A DNA stretch of 64,000 nucleotides from contig NZ_JAUOZU010000018.1 of the NCBI RefSeq assembly GCF_030551875.1, forward strand, positions 62,001-126,000. Direction: 5' to 3'. Shown one piece after another: positions 34,741-41,849 of the stretch. The translations under genes were made by a program, and so were the position numbers. The notes beneath the pieces were generated by a model that did no database searches, had not been told where the DNA came from, and worked only from the letters and a program-made list of their open reading frames with translations. The stretch is from Fluviirhizobium alvei. GTDB taxonomy: Bacteria; Pseudomonadota; Alphaproteobacteria; Rhizobiales; Rhizobiaceae. Numbering within the stretch: the stretch's first letter is position 1; every line of letters starts with the position of its first letter.

Positions 34741-34940
34741 ACCCCTCACCAACTTCGGCCAAGGGTTCGCTACGCTCTCCCGGCCTTCGTATCCTCTCCC
34801 GCAAGGGGAGAGGTAAACTCGCGGCGCTCTGGTGCCTCAAGTGAGGCCGAGCTTATGGCTGTCTACCTCTCCCCTTGCGGGAGAGGATAGTTCATCCCCA
34901 AGAGCCGAAGGCGATTGGCTGGATGAACTTGGTGAGGGGT
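34741..34940. repeat. Extragenic palindromic repeat, family A, copy 2
   Basis: A 200-base element with ends ACCCCTCACCAA and TTGGTGAGGGGT and inner pair TCCTCTCCCGCAAGGGGAGA and CCCCTTGCGGGAGAGGA. It is close to the copy at 29341-29541 and sits between the cleavage-enzyme and carnitine dehydrogenase genes. Confidence 0.8.
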
Positions 34941-34955
34941 AAGATCCCCTCCAGA

Positions 34956-35858
34956 TTACCGCTTCGTCAGCTTCAGCTTCTTGCGGACTTCTTCGGGGCC
35001 GATGATTTTGGCACCCATGCCCTCGATCACATTCACAGCCTTTTCGACCAGTTGCGCGTTGGTGGCGAGCTGGCCCTTGCCGACATAGAGATTGTCCTCA
35101 AGCCCGACGCGGACATTGCCGCCGGCGAGCACGGCTGCGGCCGGATAGGCGAGCGCGTTGCGGCCGATCGAGAAGGCGGAGAAGGTCCAGTTCGATGGCA
35201 CGTTGTTGACCATGGCCATGAAGGTGTTGAGGTCATCGGGTGCGCCCCACGGAATGCCCATGCAGAGCTGGATCAGAACCGGATCCTCGATCACGCCTTC
35301 CTCGACGAGCTGCTTGGCGAACCAGAGATGGCCGGTATCGAAGGCTTCGATCTCCGGACGGACGCCGAGATCGGTCATCATCTTGCCCATGGCACGCAGC
35401 ATCGACGGCGTGTTGGTCATGACATAGTCGCCGAGCGAGAAGTTCATCGTGCCGCAGTCGAGCGTGCAGATTTCCGGCAGGCATTCGGCGACATGAGCGA
35501 CACGCTCTGTGGCACCCGCCATGTCTGTTCCGATATCCTTGAGCGGCAATGGATGTTCGACATCGCCGAAAATCATGTCGCCGCCCATGCCGGCGGTCAG
35601 GTTCAGCACCACGTCGGTTTCGGAATCGCGGATGCGGTCGGTGACTTCCTTGTAAAGTGACTTGAGACGCGAGGGCGCGCCGGTTTCAGGATCGCGAACG
35701 TGGCAGTGAACCACGGCTGCACCGGCCTTGGCAGCATCGATTGCCGAGGCTGCGATTTCCTTGGGAGAACGCGGAACATGGGGTGATTTGCCGGCCGTGT
35801 CGCCGGAGCCGGTGACGGCGCAGGTGATGAAAACTTCGCGGTTCATGTTCAGCGGCAT
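34956..35858 (-). CDS. 3-dehydrocarnitine cleavage enzyme (BKACE, DUF849 family)
   Basis: The 300-residue protein is a beta-keto acid cleavage enzyme. Family marks are CAVTGSGDTAGKSPHVPRSP near the N-terminus, AVVHCHVRDPETGAPS with the zinc-binding HxH, and IEAFDTGHLWFAKQLVEEGV. Such enzymes transfer the acyl part of a beta-keto acid to acetyl-CoA; with 3-dehydrocarnitine they yield betainyl-CoA and acetoacetate. It is the first gene of the carnitine operon, next to the carnitine dehydrogenase-thioesterase, and divergent from a CdhR-like activator. A GGGAGAGG site precedes the ATG. The carnitine assignment rests on this context. Confidence 0.9.
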   Translation of the reverse strand: MPLNMNREVFITCAVTGSGDTAGKSPHVPRSPKEIAASAIDAAKAGAAVVHCHVRDPETGAPSRLKSLYKEVTDRIRDSETDVVLNLTAGMGGDMIFGDVEHPLPLKDIGTDMAGATERVAHVAECLPEICTLDCGTMNFSLGDYVMTNTPSMLRAMGKMMTDLGVRPEIEAFDTGHLWFAKQLVEEGVIEDPVLIQLCMGIPWGAPDDLNTFMAMVNNVPSNWTFSAFSIGRNALAYPAAAVLAGGNVRVGLEDNLYVGKGQLATNAQLVEKAVNVIEGMGAKIIGPEEVRKKLKLTKR

Positions 35859-35956
35859 GGGCCTCTCCCGTTATTCGATTGCGCAATTAAGAGGCAGGTT
35901 TGCTTGCCATGCTTTTCATTATCGGCAATATTTCATACATAATCGGAAAGTGCTGC

Positions 35957-36922
35957 ATGCTGGAATCACAGGACAAGACGGTCGAGATCGACATTCTCGC
36001 CTTCCCGGAAACAACGCTCATACTGCTTGCTGCGGTCATCGAACCCTTGCGCGCTGCAAACCGCATTTCCGGCCAGCCGCTCTATTCCTGGCGGCTTCTG
36101 AGTCCCGATGGTGGGCCAGTGGAAACGACCGCCGGGATCCAGATCCCGGTCGATGGCAGGTTCGAGGCCGACAAGGATTCCCGACCGCTTTTCGTGGTTT
36201 CGAGCTACAACTGGCGTCGCAGTGCGACGACCGCAATGAAAATGGCACTGTCCCGCACCGCCCGCTACCGGTCGCTGATCGTTGGCATCGAATCCGGCAG
36301 TTGGCTGATGGCCGAGGCCGGATTGTTTGCCGATCATCGGGTCACGGTCCATTGGGAGGATAACGAGGAATTCTCGGCACGCTATCCCGCCCTCGATGTC
36401 GTGCGCGAGCGGTTTGTCATCGATCGCCGACGGATGACGACCAGCGGCTCCATTCCGACGCTCGACCTGATGCTTGAACTTGTCCGCCGGCGCCTTGGCT
36501 ATTCGATGGCGCTCGAGGTCGCGCGATCCTTCATCTATGAGCGTGATGGCGGTGGGCGTGACCTGCTGCCGAGCCCTCACAACAGTCCGGGGACCATGGA
36601 TCGCCGTCTGACCGAGGCTGTCCGGCTGATGGAGGAGACTGTCGATCAGCCTCTGTCACTCCAGCGGCTGGCCCGCCGGGCCAAAGTGTCGGCGCGTCAC
36701 CTGCAAAGCCTGTTTGCCGATGCCTTCGGCGTGTCGCCGCATGTTCATTATCTGGCGCTGAGGCTTAACGCGGCGCGCCGAAAGGTCATCGAGACGCGCG
36801 CAACCTTTGCAGAGATCGCGGCGCAGACGGGTTTCAATTCGGCCTCGTCCTTTTCGCGATCCTACCGGACCCAGTTTCGCGAGAGCCCATCGGACACGCG
36901 GAAGCGGCTTCACGGGCGTTGA
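35957..36922 (+). CDS. cdhR: GlxA/CdhR-type AraC regulator of carnitine genes
   Basis: The start at 35957 (MLESQDKTVEIDILAF) gives 321 residues. Residues 10-180 form a DJ-1/PfpI-like sensor domain (LILLAAVIEPLRAANRISGQ, SLIVGIESGSWLMAEAGLFA), and residues 215-315 an AraC DNA-binding domain (SLQRLARRAKVSARHLQSLF, FAEIAAQTGFNSASSFSRSY). This layout is that of GbdR and CdhR, activators of glycine betaine and carnitine catabolism in pseudomonads. The divergent position next to the 3-dehydrocarnitine cleavage enzyme fits a CdhR role. It is convergent with the potA-like gene. Confidence 0.88.
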   Translation: MLESQDKTVEIDILAFPETTLILLAAVIEPLRAANRISGQPLYSWRLLSPDGGPVETTAGIQIPVDGRFEADKDSRPLFVVSSYNWRRSATTAMKMALSRTARYRSLIVGIESGSWLMAEAGLFADHRVTVHWEDNEEFSARYPALDVVRERFVIDRRRMTTSGSIPTLDLMLELVRRRLGYSMALEVARSFIYERDGGGRDLLPSPHNSPGTMDRRLTEAVRLMEETVDQPLSLQRLARRAKVSARHLQSLFADAFGVSPHVHYLALRLNAARRKVIETRATFAEIAAQTGFNSASSFSRSYRTQFRESPSDTRKRLHGR

Positions 36923-36931
36923 ACCAACCGA

Positions 36932-38041
36932 TCAGGCGACGATTCGTTCGGCAGCCCGATCTTCGCCGAGCAGCACCATGGCGTCGGGGTCGTAGGCAAG
37001 CCGGATCTCGGCGCCGATCGGCAGGTCATCGGCGCCGTAATTGTTGGTTTCGATCATCGACAGCGTGCGCTCCAACCCTTCGACGGCGACCTCGAGATGG
37101 GTCGTTTCGCCGAAATAGGCACGGTTGTGGACCTTGCCGGTCAATTCGTGTTCTGCCGTTTCGCCTTCCCACAGCAAACGCAGACGTTCCGGCCGGATGC
37201 CGATCGTGGCCTGGCTGCCATTGCCCTGGTAGCCGGATGGCTTCTCCATGTTGAGGACACCGAATTTTGCCGTTTCCACCGTCAGACGGTTGCCGTTTTC
37301 GCCCGTGACGCGGGCCGAAAGGAAATTCATGCCGCCGAGAAAGTCGGCCACGCGCCGCGTCAGGGGGCGCTGGTAGATCTCCTTGGGTGTGGCAATCTGG
37401 GCGATCTTGCCATCGAACATCACGGCGATCCGATCGGACAGGGCCAGCGCCTCATACTGGTCATGGGTCACCAGCACGAAGGTGATGCCGACGGCCTTCT
37501 GCAACAGGCGCAGTTCGATCTGCATTTCCTCGCGCAGTTTCTTGTCCAGGGCCGACAAGGGCTCATCGAGCAGCAGGACTTTCGGTTTCATGACGAGCGC
37601 GCGGGCAAGCGCCACACGTTGGCGCTGGCCGCCCGACAGTTCGTTGGGCATGCGCTTGCCGAGATTGCCGAGACGCACCTGCTCGATCGCGGCGCCGACA
37701 CGGGCACGCTCTTCCTCGGTGGAAAGCCGCAGCTTTTTCAGTCCGTAGGCAATGTTTGCTTCGACATTGAGATGCGGAAAGATGGCATAGGACTGGAAGA
37801 CCATGTTGACCGGGCGCTTGTTCGGCGGCGTGCCAGTCATCTCCTGCCCATCGATCCGGATCGTGCCGTCACTGGGCGTCTCGAAACCGGCAATGGAGCG
37901 AAGAAGCGTGGTCTTGCCGCATCCGGAGGGGCCGAGCAGCGAGAAGAATTCTCCCTGGGCGATATCGAGCGAAACCGCGTCGAGGGCTTTATAGATTCCG
38001 TAATGTTTGCTGACGGTATCGATCGAAATCATGGTGGTCAT
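36932..38041 (-). CDS. PotA-like ABC transporter ATP-binding protein
   Basis: The 369-residue protein has Walker A GPSGCGKTTLLRSIAGFE, signature [16 protein letters not shown], Walker B VLLLDEPLSALDKKLREEM and a C-terminal TOBE domain (AEHELTGKVHNRAYFGETTH). It belongs to the spermidine/putrescine (PotA) group. The start at 38041 overlaps the preceding permease stop as ATGA, so potB-potC-potA are translated together. No binding protein is encoded in this operon. The upstream intergenic region contains the shared TTGAAYGRATATTCAR motif. Confidence 0.92.
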   Translation of the reverse strand: MTTMISIDTVSKHYGIYKALDAVSLDIAQGEFFSLLGPSGCGKTTLLRSIAGFETPSDGTIRIDGQEMTGTPPNKRPVNMVFQSYAIFPHLNVEANIAYGLKKLRLSTEEERARVGAAIEQVRLGNLGKRMPNELSGGQRQRVALARALVMKPKVLLLDEPLSALDKKLREEMQIELRLLQKAVGITFVLVTHDQYEALALSDRIAVMFDGKIAQIATPKEIYQRPLTRRVADFLGGMNFLSARVTGENGNRLTVETAKFGVLNMEKPSGYQGNGSQATIGIRPERLRLLWEGETAEHELTGKVHNRAYFGETTHLEVAVEGLERTLSMIETNNYGADDLPIGAEIRLAYDPDAMVLLGEDRAAERIVA

Positions 38042-38856
38042 GTCAGGGCTCCTTCGCTGCCGATCCGGCTTTCGGCGCGGCGGCGGATAATTTCTGCCGT
38101 GGCCAGCAGAATGACTGAAATGGCGAGAATGATGGTGCCGAGGGCCAGCACTCCGGGCAATTTGGCGGCGAACCGTAACTGACCCCAGATATAGACCGGC
38201 AGTGTCGGTTGGGTTCCCGAAAGGAAAAAGGCGAGAATGAACTCGTCGAGCGAAATGGTGAAAGAGACGAGAAGGCTTGAAATGATCGCCGGCGACACAA
38301 CGGGTAACACGACCCGGCGGAAGGTGCCGGCCGCAGTTTCGCCGAGATCGAGCGAGGCTTCTTCAAGCGAACGGTCGAAACCGGAAAAGCCGGATATCAG
38401 CACGCTCATCGCATAGGGCAGACAGAAGACGGTTTGACCTAGAATGACCGAGAGCAGCGAGGTTCCGATGCCGGTCGACAACAGAATGGTCAGAAGCGAT
38501 ACCGCGACGATGATCTCGGGCAGGAAGAGCGGCGCCATGATCAGCCCCGACATCGGTCGCTGGCCGATGAAGCGATGGCGGGTGATGGCACGAGCGGCGA
38601 GGATACCGAGCAAGGTCGACAGCAAAGATACCGAAATGCCGACGATCAGGCTGTTGGTGGCTGCCTGCAGCATCTGCGAATTGCCCCACAGCGAGGCGTA
38701 CCATTTGGTTGTGAAGCCCGCGAGCGGCAGGGTCGGTGCGGCAGCGTTGTTGAAGGAGAATATCGGCAGCAGCAGCACAGGCAGATAGAGAAAGACAAGA
38801 TAGATTCCGACATAGGCCGGCAGAAGTCGTGACGCGTTGCCGATCGTTCCCCGCAT
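38038..38856 (-). CDS. PotC-like ABC transporter permease
   Basis: The ATG at 38856 overlaps the potB-like stop as ATGA (MRGTIGNASRLLPAYVGIYL), giving 272 residues. There are six hydrophobic segments and the EAA loop characteristic of these permeases (SLEEASLDLGETAAGTFRRV...LPVVSPAI). It forms the inner-membrane channel with the PotB-like subunit for import of a cationic amine. The ATGA overlap with the ATPase gene on the other side shows one tightly coupled unit. Confidence 0.92.
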   Translation of the reverse strand: MRGTIGNASRLLPAYVGIYLVFLYLPVLLLPIFSFNNAAAPTLPLAGFTTKWYASLWGNSQMLQAATNSLIVGISVSLLSTLLGILAARAITRHRFIGQRPMSGLIMAPLFLPEIIVAVSLLTILLSTGIGTSLLSVILGQTVFCLPYAMSVLISGFSGFDRSLEEASLDLGETAAGTFRRVVLPVVSPAIISSLLVSFTISLDEFILAFFLSGTQPTLPVYIWGQLRFAAKLPGVLALGTIILAISVILLATAEIIRRRAESRIGSEGALT

Positions 38857-39764
38857 CACCGGATCCTCCGGACCAGGCCGCGGAAGGCCAGCACGCAGAA
38901 GGCCGCGGTCAGCGAGACCACGATCATCGTCGTAACCGACAGGGCCGCGCCCAAGGGCCAGTTGTTGCCCTTGCCGAACTGCGATTCAATGGCAGAGGCG
39001 ATCATGACGCCATCCTTGCCGCCCACCAGTTTCGGCGTGACATAATCGCCGACTGTCGGGATCATTACGATGAGGAAGGCAGAAATCACCCCTGGCATCG
39101 ACAGCGGCAAAGTCACCCGCAGGAAGGAACGGATCGCACCATCGCCGAGATCGCGCGAGGCTTCAACGAGTGAGCGGTCGATTTTCTCAAGCGCCACGAA
39201 GATCGGCAGGATCGCAAAGGCTGCCCAGGAATGGACGAGCGTGATCAGAACCGCATTCGAATTGTAAAGGATAGAGGTCAGCGGCTGGTCGATGATGCCG
39301 ACCGAGAGCAGGCCGGAATTGAGGACGCCCTGATAGCCGAGAATGACCTTCCAGGCCATGACGCGCAGGAGATAGCTGGTCCAGCAGGGCACGGTGACGA
39401 GAAACAGCCACAGGCCTTTTCGACGACCGCCGTGGAAGGAAATGTACCAGGCGATCGGGTAGGAAAAGACGACAGTGGCAAGGCTGACCAGCAGCGAGAT
39501 CCACAACGAACGGCCGAGAAGATCGCGATAGATCGGGTCCGTCAGCGCTCGCACATAATTGGCAAGCGTGAAGGTGCGGTCGATCGTCAGATAATCCTGT
39601 GTCCAGAAAGAATAGAGAAAGACGATCAGGATCGGCAGGGCAAGGAGCGCAAGCGCATAAAGAAAGGTCGGCGAAATCAGAAGCAGGCCGGTGAGAGACC
39701 CGCCCCGAAAGAGGTCCCAGCGGTTTCGGACGCTGATCGCCTCCGCCGCCATCAGATCGGACAC
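38856..39764 (-). CDS. PotB-like ABC transporter permease
   Basis: The 302-residue protein has six predicted membrane segments (SLTGLLLISPTFLYALALLA, WISLLVSLATVVFSYPIAWY) and the EAA loop (SLVEASRDLGDGAIRSFLRV...LPLSMPGV). It is the first gene of the potB-C-A unit and is divergent from the class III aminotransferase. The 210-base divergent region contains an operator-like motif at 39890-39905. The substrate is likely a polyamine- or betaine-like cation, and the PotD-like protein at 18.4-19.5 kb is the only candidate binding partner in the window. Confidence 0.92.
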   Translation of the reverse strand: MSDLMAAEAISVRNRWDLFRGGSLTGLLLISPTFLYALALLALPILIVFLYSFWTQDYLTIDRTFTLANYVRALTDPIYRDLLGRSLWISLLVSLATVVFSYPIAWYISFHGGRRKGLWLFLVTVPCWTSYLLRVMAWKVILGYQGVLNSGLLSVGIIDQPLTSILYNSNAVLITLVHSWAAFAILPIFVALEKIDRSLVEASRDLGDGAIRSFLRVTLPLSMPGVISAFLIVMIPTVGDYVTPKLVGGKDGVMIASAIESQFGKGNNWPLGAALSVTTMIVVSLTAAFCVLAFRGLVRRIR

Positions 39765-39889
39765 CGTTCACGCATCGTGCGCGCCGGAGCTTGCCACAGT
39801 TCGGTGTGCATGCGCCGTTCTCCCCTTGTTATGCTGTTAGGATGAGCGCAAATCGGGATTGAAATCAAGAGCTAATTCTGCAATATTGA

Positions 39890-39905
39890 TTGAACGGATA
39901 TTCAA
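39890..39905. promoter_or_regulatory. Operator-like motif, copy 3 (TTGAAYGRATATTCAR)
   Basis: TTGAACGGATATTCAA on the plus strand is the most symmetric copy: TTGAA and TTCAA arms around six bases. It lies about 70 bases upstream of the aminotransferase start (39975) and about 126 upstream of potB (39764), so it could control both. The other copies are at 21104-21119 and 43073-43088. Confidence 0.68.
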
Positions 39906-39974
39906 AATAATTTTGATTTTCCGTTTACGCCCAATTGATTGGGCTGTCTGGAAACGTTTTTGAGAGGATTGAAA

Positions 39975-41387
39975 ATGGCGGCAATACGTGAAGAGGCTGA
40001 TGTCAGTCCGTCGGGCGCCGCTGCAATCGAGGATATTGCGACCCGCCATCTGGTGCAGCCCTGGCCGACCTCGGGTTCGATCGGAGCGGAAGCGCGCGGA
40101 CTGATCCAGAGCGGCGAGGGCATCTACGTGACGGATCACACCGGGCGCCGGCTGATCGATGGTCCTGCCGGCATGTGGTGCGTCAATGTCGGCCATCGCC
40201 GGCCGGAACTGGCGCAGGTTCTCTATGATCAGGCGATGGATCTCTCCTACAACTCACCCTGGTACACGACGAATGCGCCCTCGGCGGTTCTTGCCGAGCG
40301 TCTCGCCGGCCATGCGCCCGAGGGTATGAACCACGTCTTCTATACGACCGGCGGCTCGTCGGCGGTCGAGACCGCGCTGCGTTTCATGCAGTTCTATAAC
40401 AATGTCCGGGGGCGACCGGAAAAGAAACTGATCGTCTCGCGGGAGGGAGCCTATCATGGCTCGACCTATCTTTCCGCTTCGCTCAACGGGCGGCCGCGCG
40501 ATCATGACTGGATGGATTCCGCGAGCCAGCTTGTGCTGAAGCTCTCATCGCCCAATCCGTTCCGGCGGCCATCGGGCGTGAGCGTCGAGGCGTTCTGTGA
40601 CGGTCTGGTCGAGGAGTTCCGCACATTGATCGCAACCACTGGCGCAGAGCGGATCGGCGCCTTCGTTGCCGAGCCGATCCAGGCCTCCGGCGGCGTCATC
40701 GTTCCGCCCGGTGACTATCTCAAGCGCATGCGTGCGCTCTGCACCGAGCATGACATTCTCTATATTTCGGATGAAGTCGTCACCGCCTTCGGGCGGCTCG
40801 GCCAGGTCTTTGCTTCCGATGATGTCTTCGGCATCAAGCCGGACATGATCACCTTCGCGAAGGGCGTGACATCCGGCTATTTTCCGCTCGGCGGTGTGAT
40901 GATTGCGTCGCGGCTCTTTTCCGATCTCAGGCAGTCGAACCATTCGGATGCAATGTTTGCGCATGGTCTGACCTATTCCAGCCATCCGATCGGGTGTGCG
41001 GTCGCGCTCAAGAACCTCGATATTCTGGAAGACGGGCTTCTGGAGCAGGCACGAACGATTTCCGGTCATTTCCAGTCACGGCTAAAGGCGCTCGAGGCGT
41101 TGCCGCTGGTCGGGGAGGTTCGCGGCCTTGGCCTGATGGCCTGCATCGAATGCGTGGCCGACCGGGTTTCCAACAATCCTTTGACGCTCGATCTTGAAGT
41201 CGGAAAGCGGATCGACAAGCATTGCCAGGAAATGGGTCTGCTTGTGCGGCCGCTGATCAACATGTGCGTGATGAGCCCGCCGCTGACGATTTCCGAAAAC
41301 CAGATCGACGAGATGGCAGACATTCTCGATCGCAGCATCCGGCTGACACAGGACGAACTGGTTCGCGAAGGTCTCTGGAAGGGATGA
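39975..41387 (+). CDS. Class III (omega) aminotransferase
   Basis: The start at 39975 follows GAGAGGA; 470 residues. It shows the fold-type I features of class III transaminases: YTTGGSSAVETALRFMQFYN, SREGAYHGSTYLSASLNG, ERIGAFVAEPIQASGGVIVP, LYISDEVVTAFGRLG and the PLP lysine in DMITFAKGVTSGYFPLGG. Members act on the terminal amino group of beta-alanine, GABA, putrescine, taurine and similar compounds, usually with pyruvate. It is divergent from the PotBCA transporter and shares the operator-like motif, so it may deaminate the compound imported and N-demethylated by the other members of that set. The substrate is inferred only. Confidence 0.9.
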   Translation: MAAIREEADVSPSGAAAIEDIATRHLVQPWPTSGSIGAEARGLIQSGEGIYVTDHTGRRLIDGPAGMWCVNVGHRRPELAQVLYDQAMDLSYNSPWYTTNAPSAVLAERLAGHAPEGMNHVFYTTGGSSAVETALRFMQFYNNVRGRPEKKLIVSREGAYHGSTYLSASLNGRPRDHDWMDSASQLVLKLSSPNPFRRPSGVSVEAFCDGLVEEFRTLIATTGAERIGAFVAEPIQASGGVIVPPGDYLKRMRALCTEHDILYISDEVVTAFGRLGQVFASDDVFGIKPDMITFAKGVTSGYFPLGGVMIASRLFSDLRQSNHSDAMFAHGLTYSSHPIGCAVALKNLDILEDGLLEQARTISGHFQSRLKALEALPLVGEVRGLGLMACIECVADRVSNNPLTLDLEVGKRIDKHCQEMGLLVRPLINMCVMSPPLTISENQIDEMADILDRSIRLTQDELVREGLWKG

Positions 41388-41394
41388 GGCAACC

Positions 41395-41763
41395 TCAGCC
41401 TTCGTCGGACGGGTCCATCTTCTCGGAAAGATATTTGCGGATAGCGCTCGGCTGGGCAATATGCCGGCCGAGCGTGACCGCGAAGCTGATCATGACGCCG
41501 AGACCGGCGATCACATAGACGACGGTGAAAAGCTTCGCCATGTCCGATGTGAGTACGAAGCCTTCCGGCGTGATGGTGGCAAGGATCATCGTCGAGCGAT
41601 AGAGAGAATCGACCCAGCTCCAGCCTTCCGCCTGATGATAGAAGAGGGTGCCGCCGAGCAGCACCAGCGCCAGAACGAAGAGCAAGGCGCGAAAATCCGG
41701 GTCTCGAAACCCCCGGATCAGCCCTTTTAAGAGGCGCACCAGCGCAAATCCGAACGAAACCAT
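41395..41763 (-). CDS. Small two-helix ion channel protein with atypical filter
   Basis: A GGAG site supports the ATG at 41763 (MVSFGFALVRLLKGLI), giving 122 residues; the frame is open to an ATG at 41799. Two membrane helices (ALLFVLALVLLGGTLFYH and LFTVVYVIAGLGVMISFAV) flank a pore-like loop (WSWVDSLYRSTMILATITPE). The loop reads TITPEGF where potassium channels have TVGYGD, so ion selectivity is doubtful. It resembles the Ion_trans_2 family of bacterial channels. It is convergent with the aminotransferase and lies 86 bases downstream of the Rieske gene on the same strand. Confidence 0.78.
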   Translation of the reverse strand: MVSFGFALVRLLKGLIRGFRDPDFRALLFVLALVLLGGTLFYHQAEGWSWVDSLYRSTMILATITPEGFVLTSDMAKLFTVVYVIAGLGVMISFAVTLGRHIAQPSAIRKYLSEKMDPSDEG

Positions 41764-41849
41764 CCTGCTCTCCAATCCGTCGATTGCGGTTGGTAGCAAA
41801 CGCTCCGCACTGCCGACAAGTCGGGTGAAGGCTCATCCGACGATTTCGG

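Noticed and set aside
36932-39764. Naming the transporter genes potA, potB and potC outright
   Set aside because: The family also includes betaine- and other cation-importing members; the substrate cannot be fixed from sequence, so symbols were left empty.
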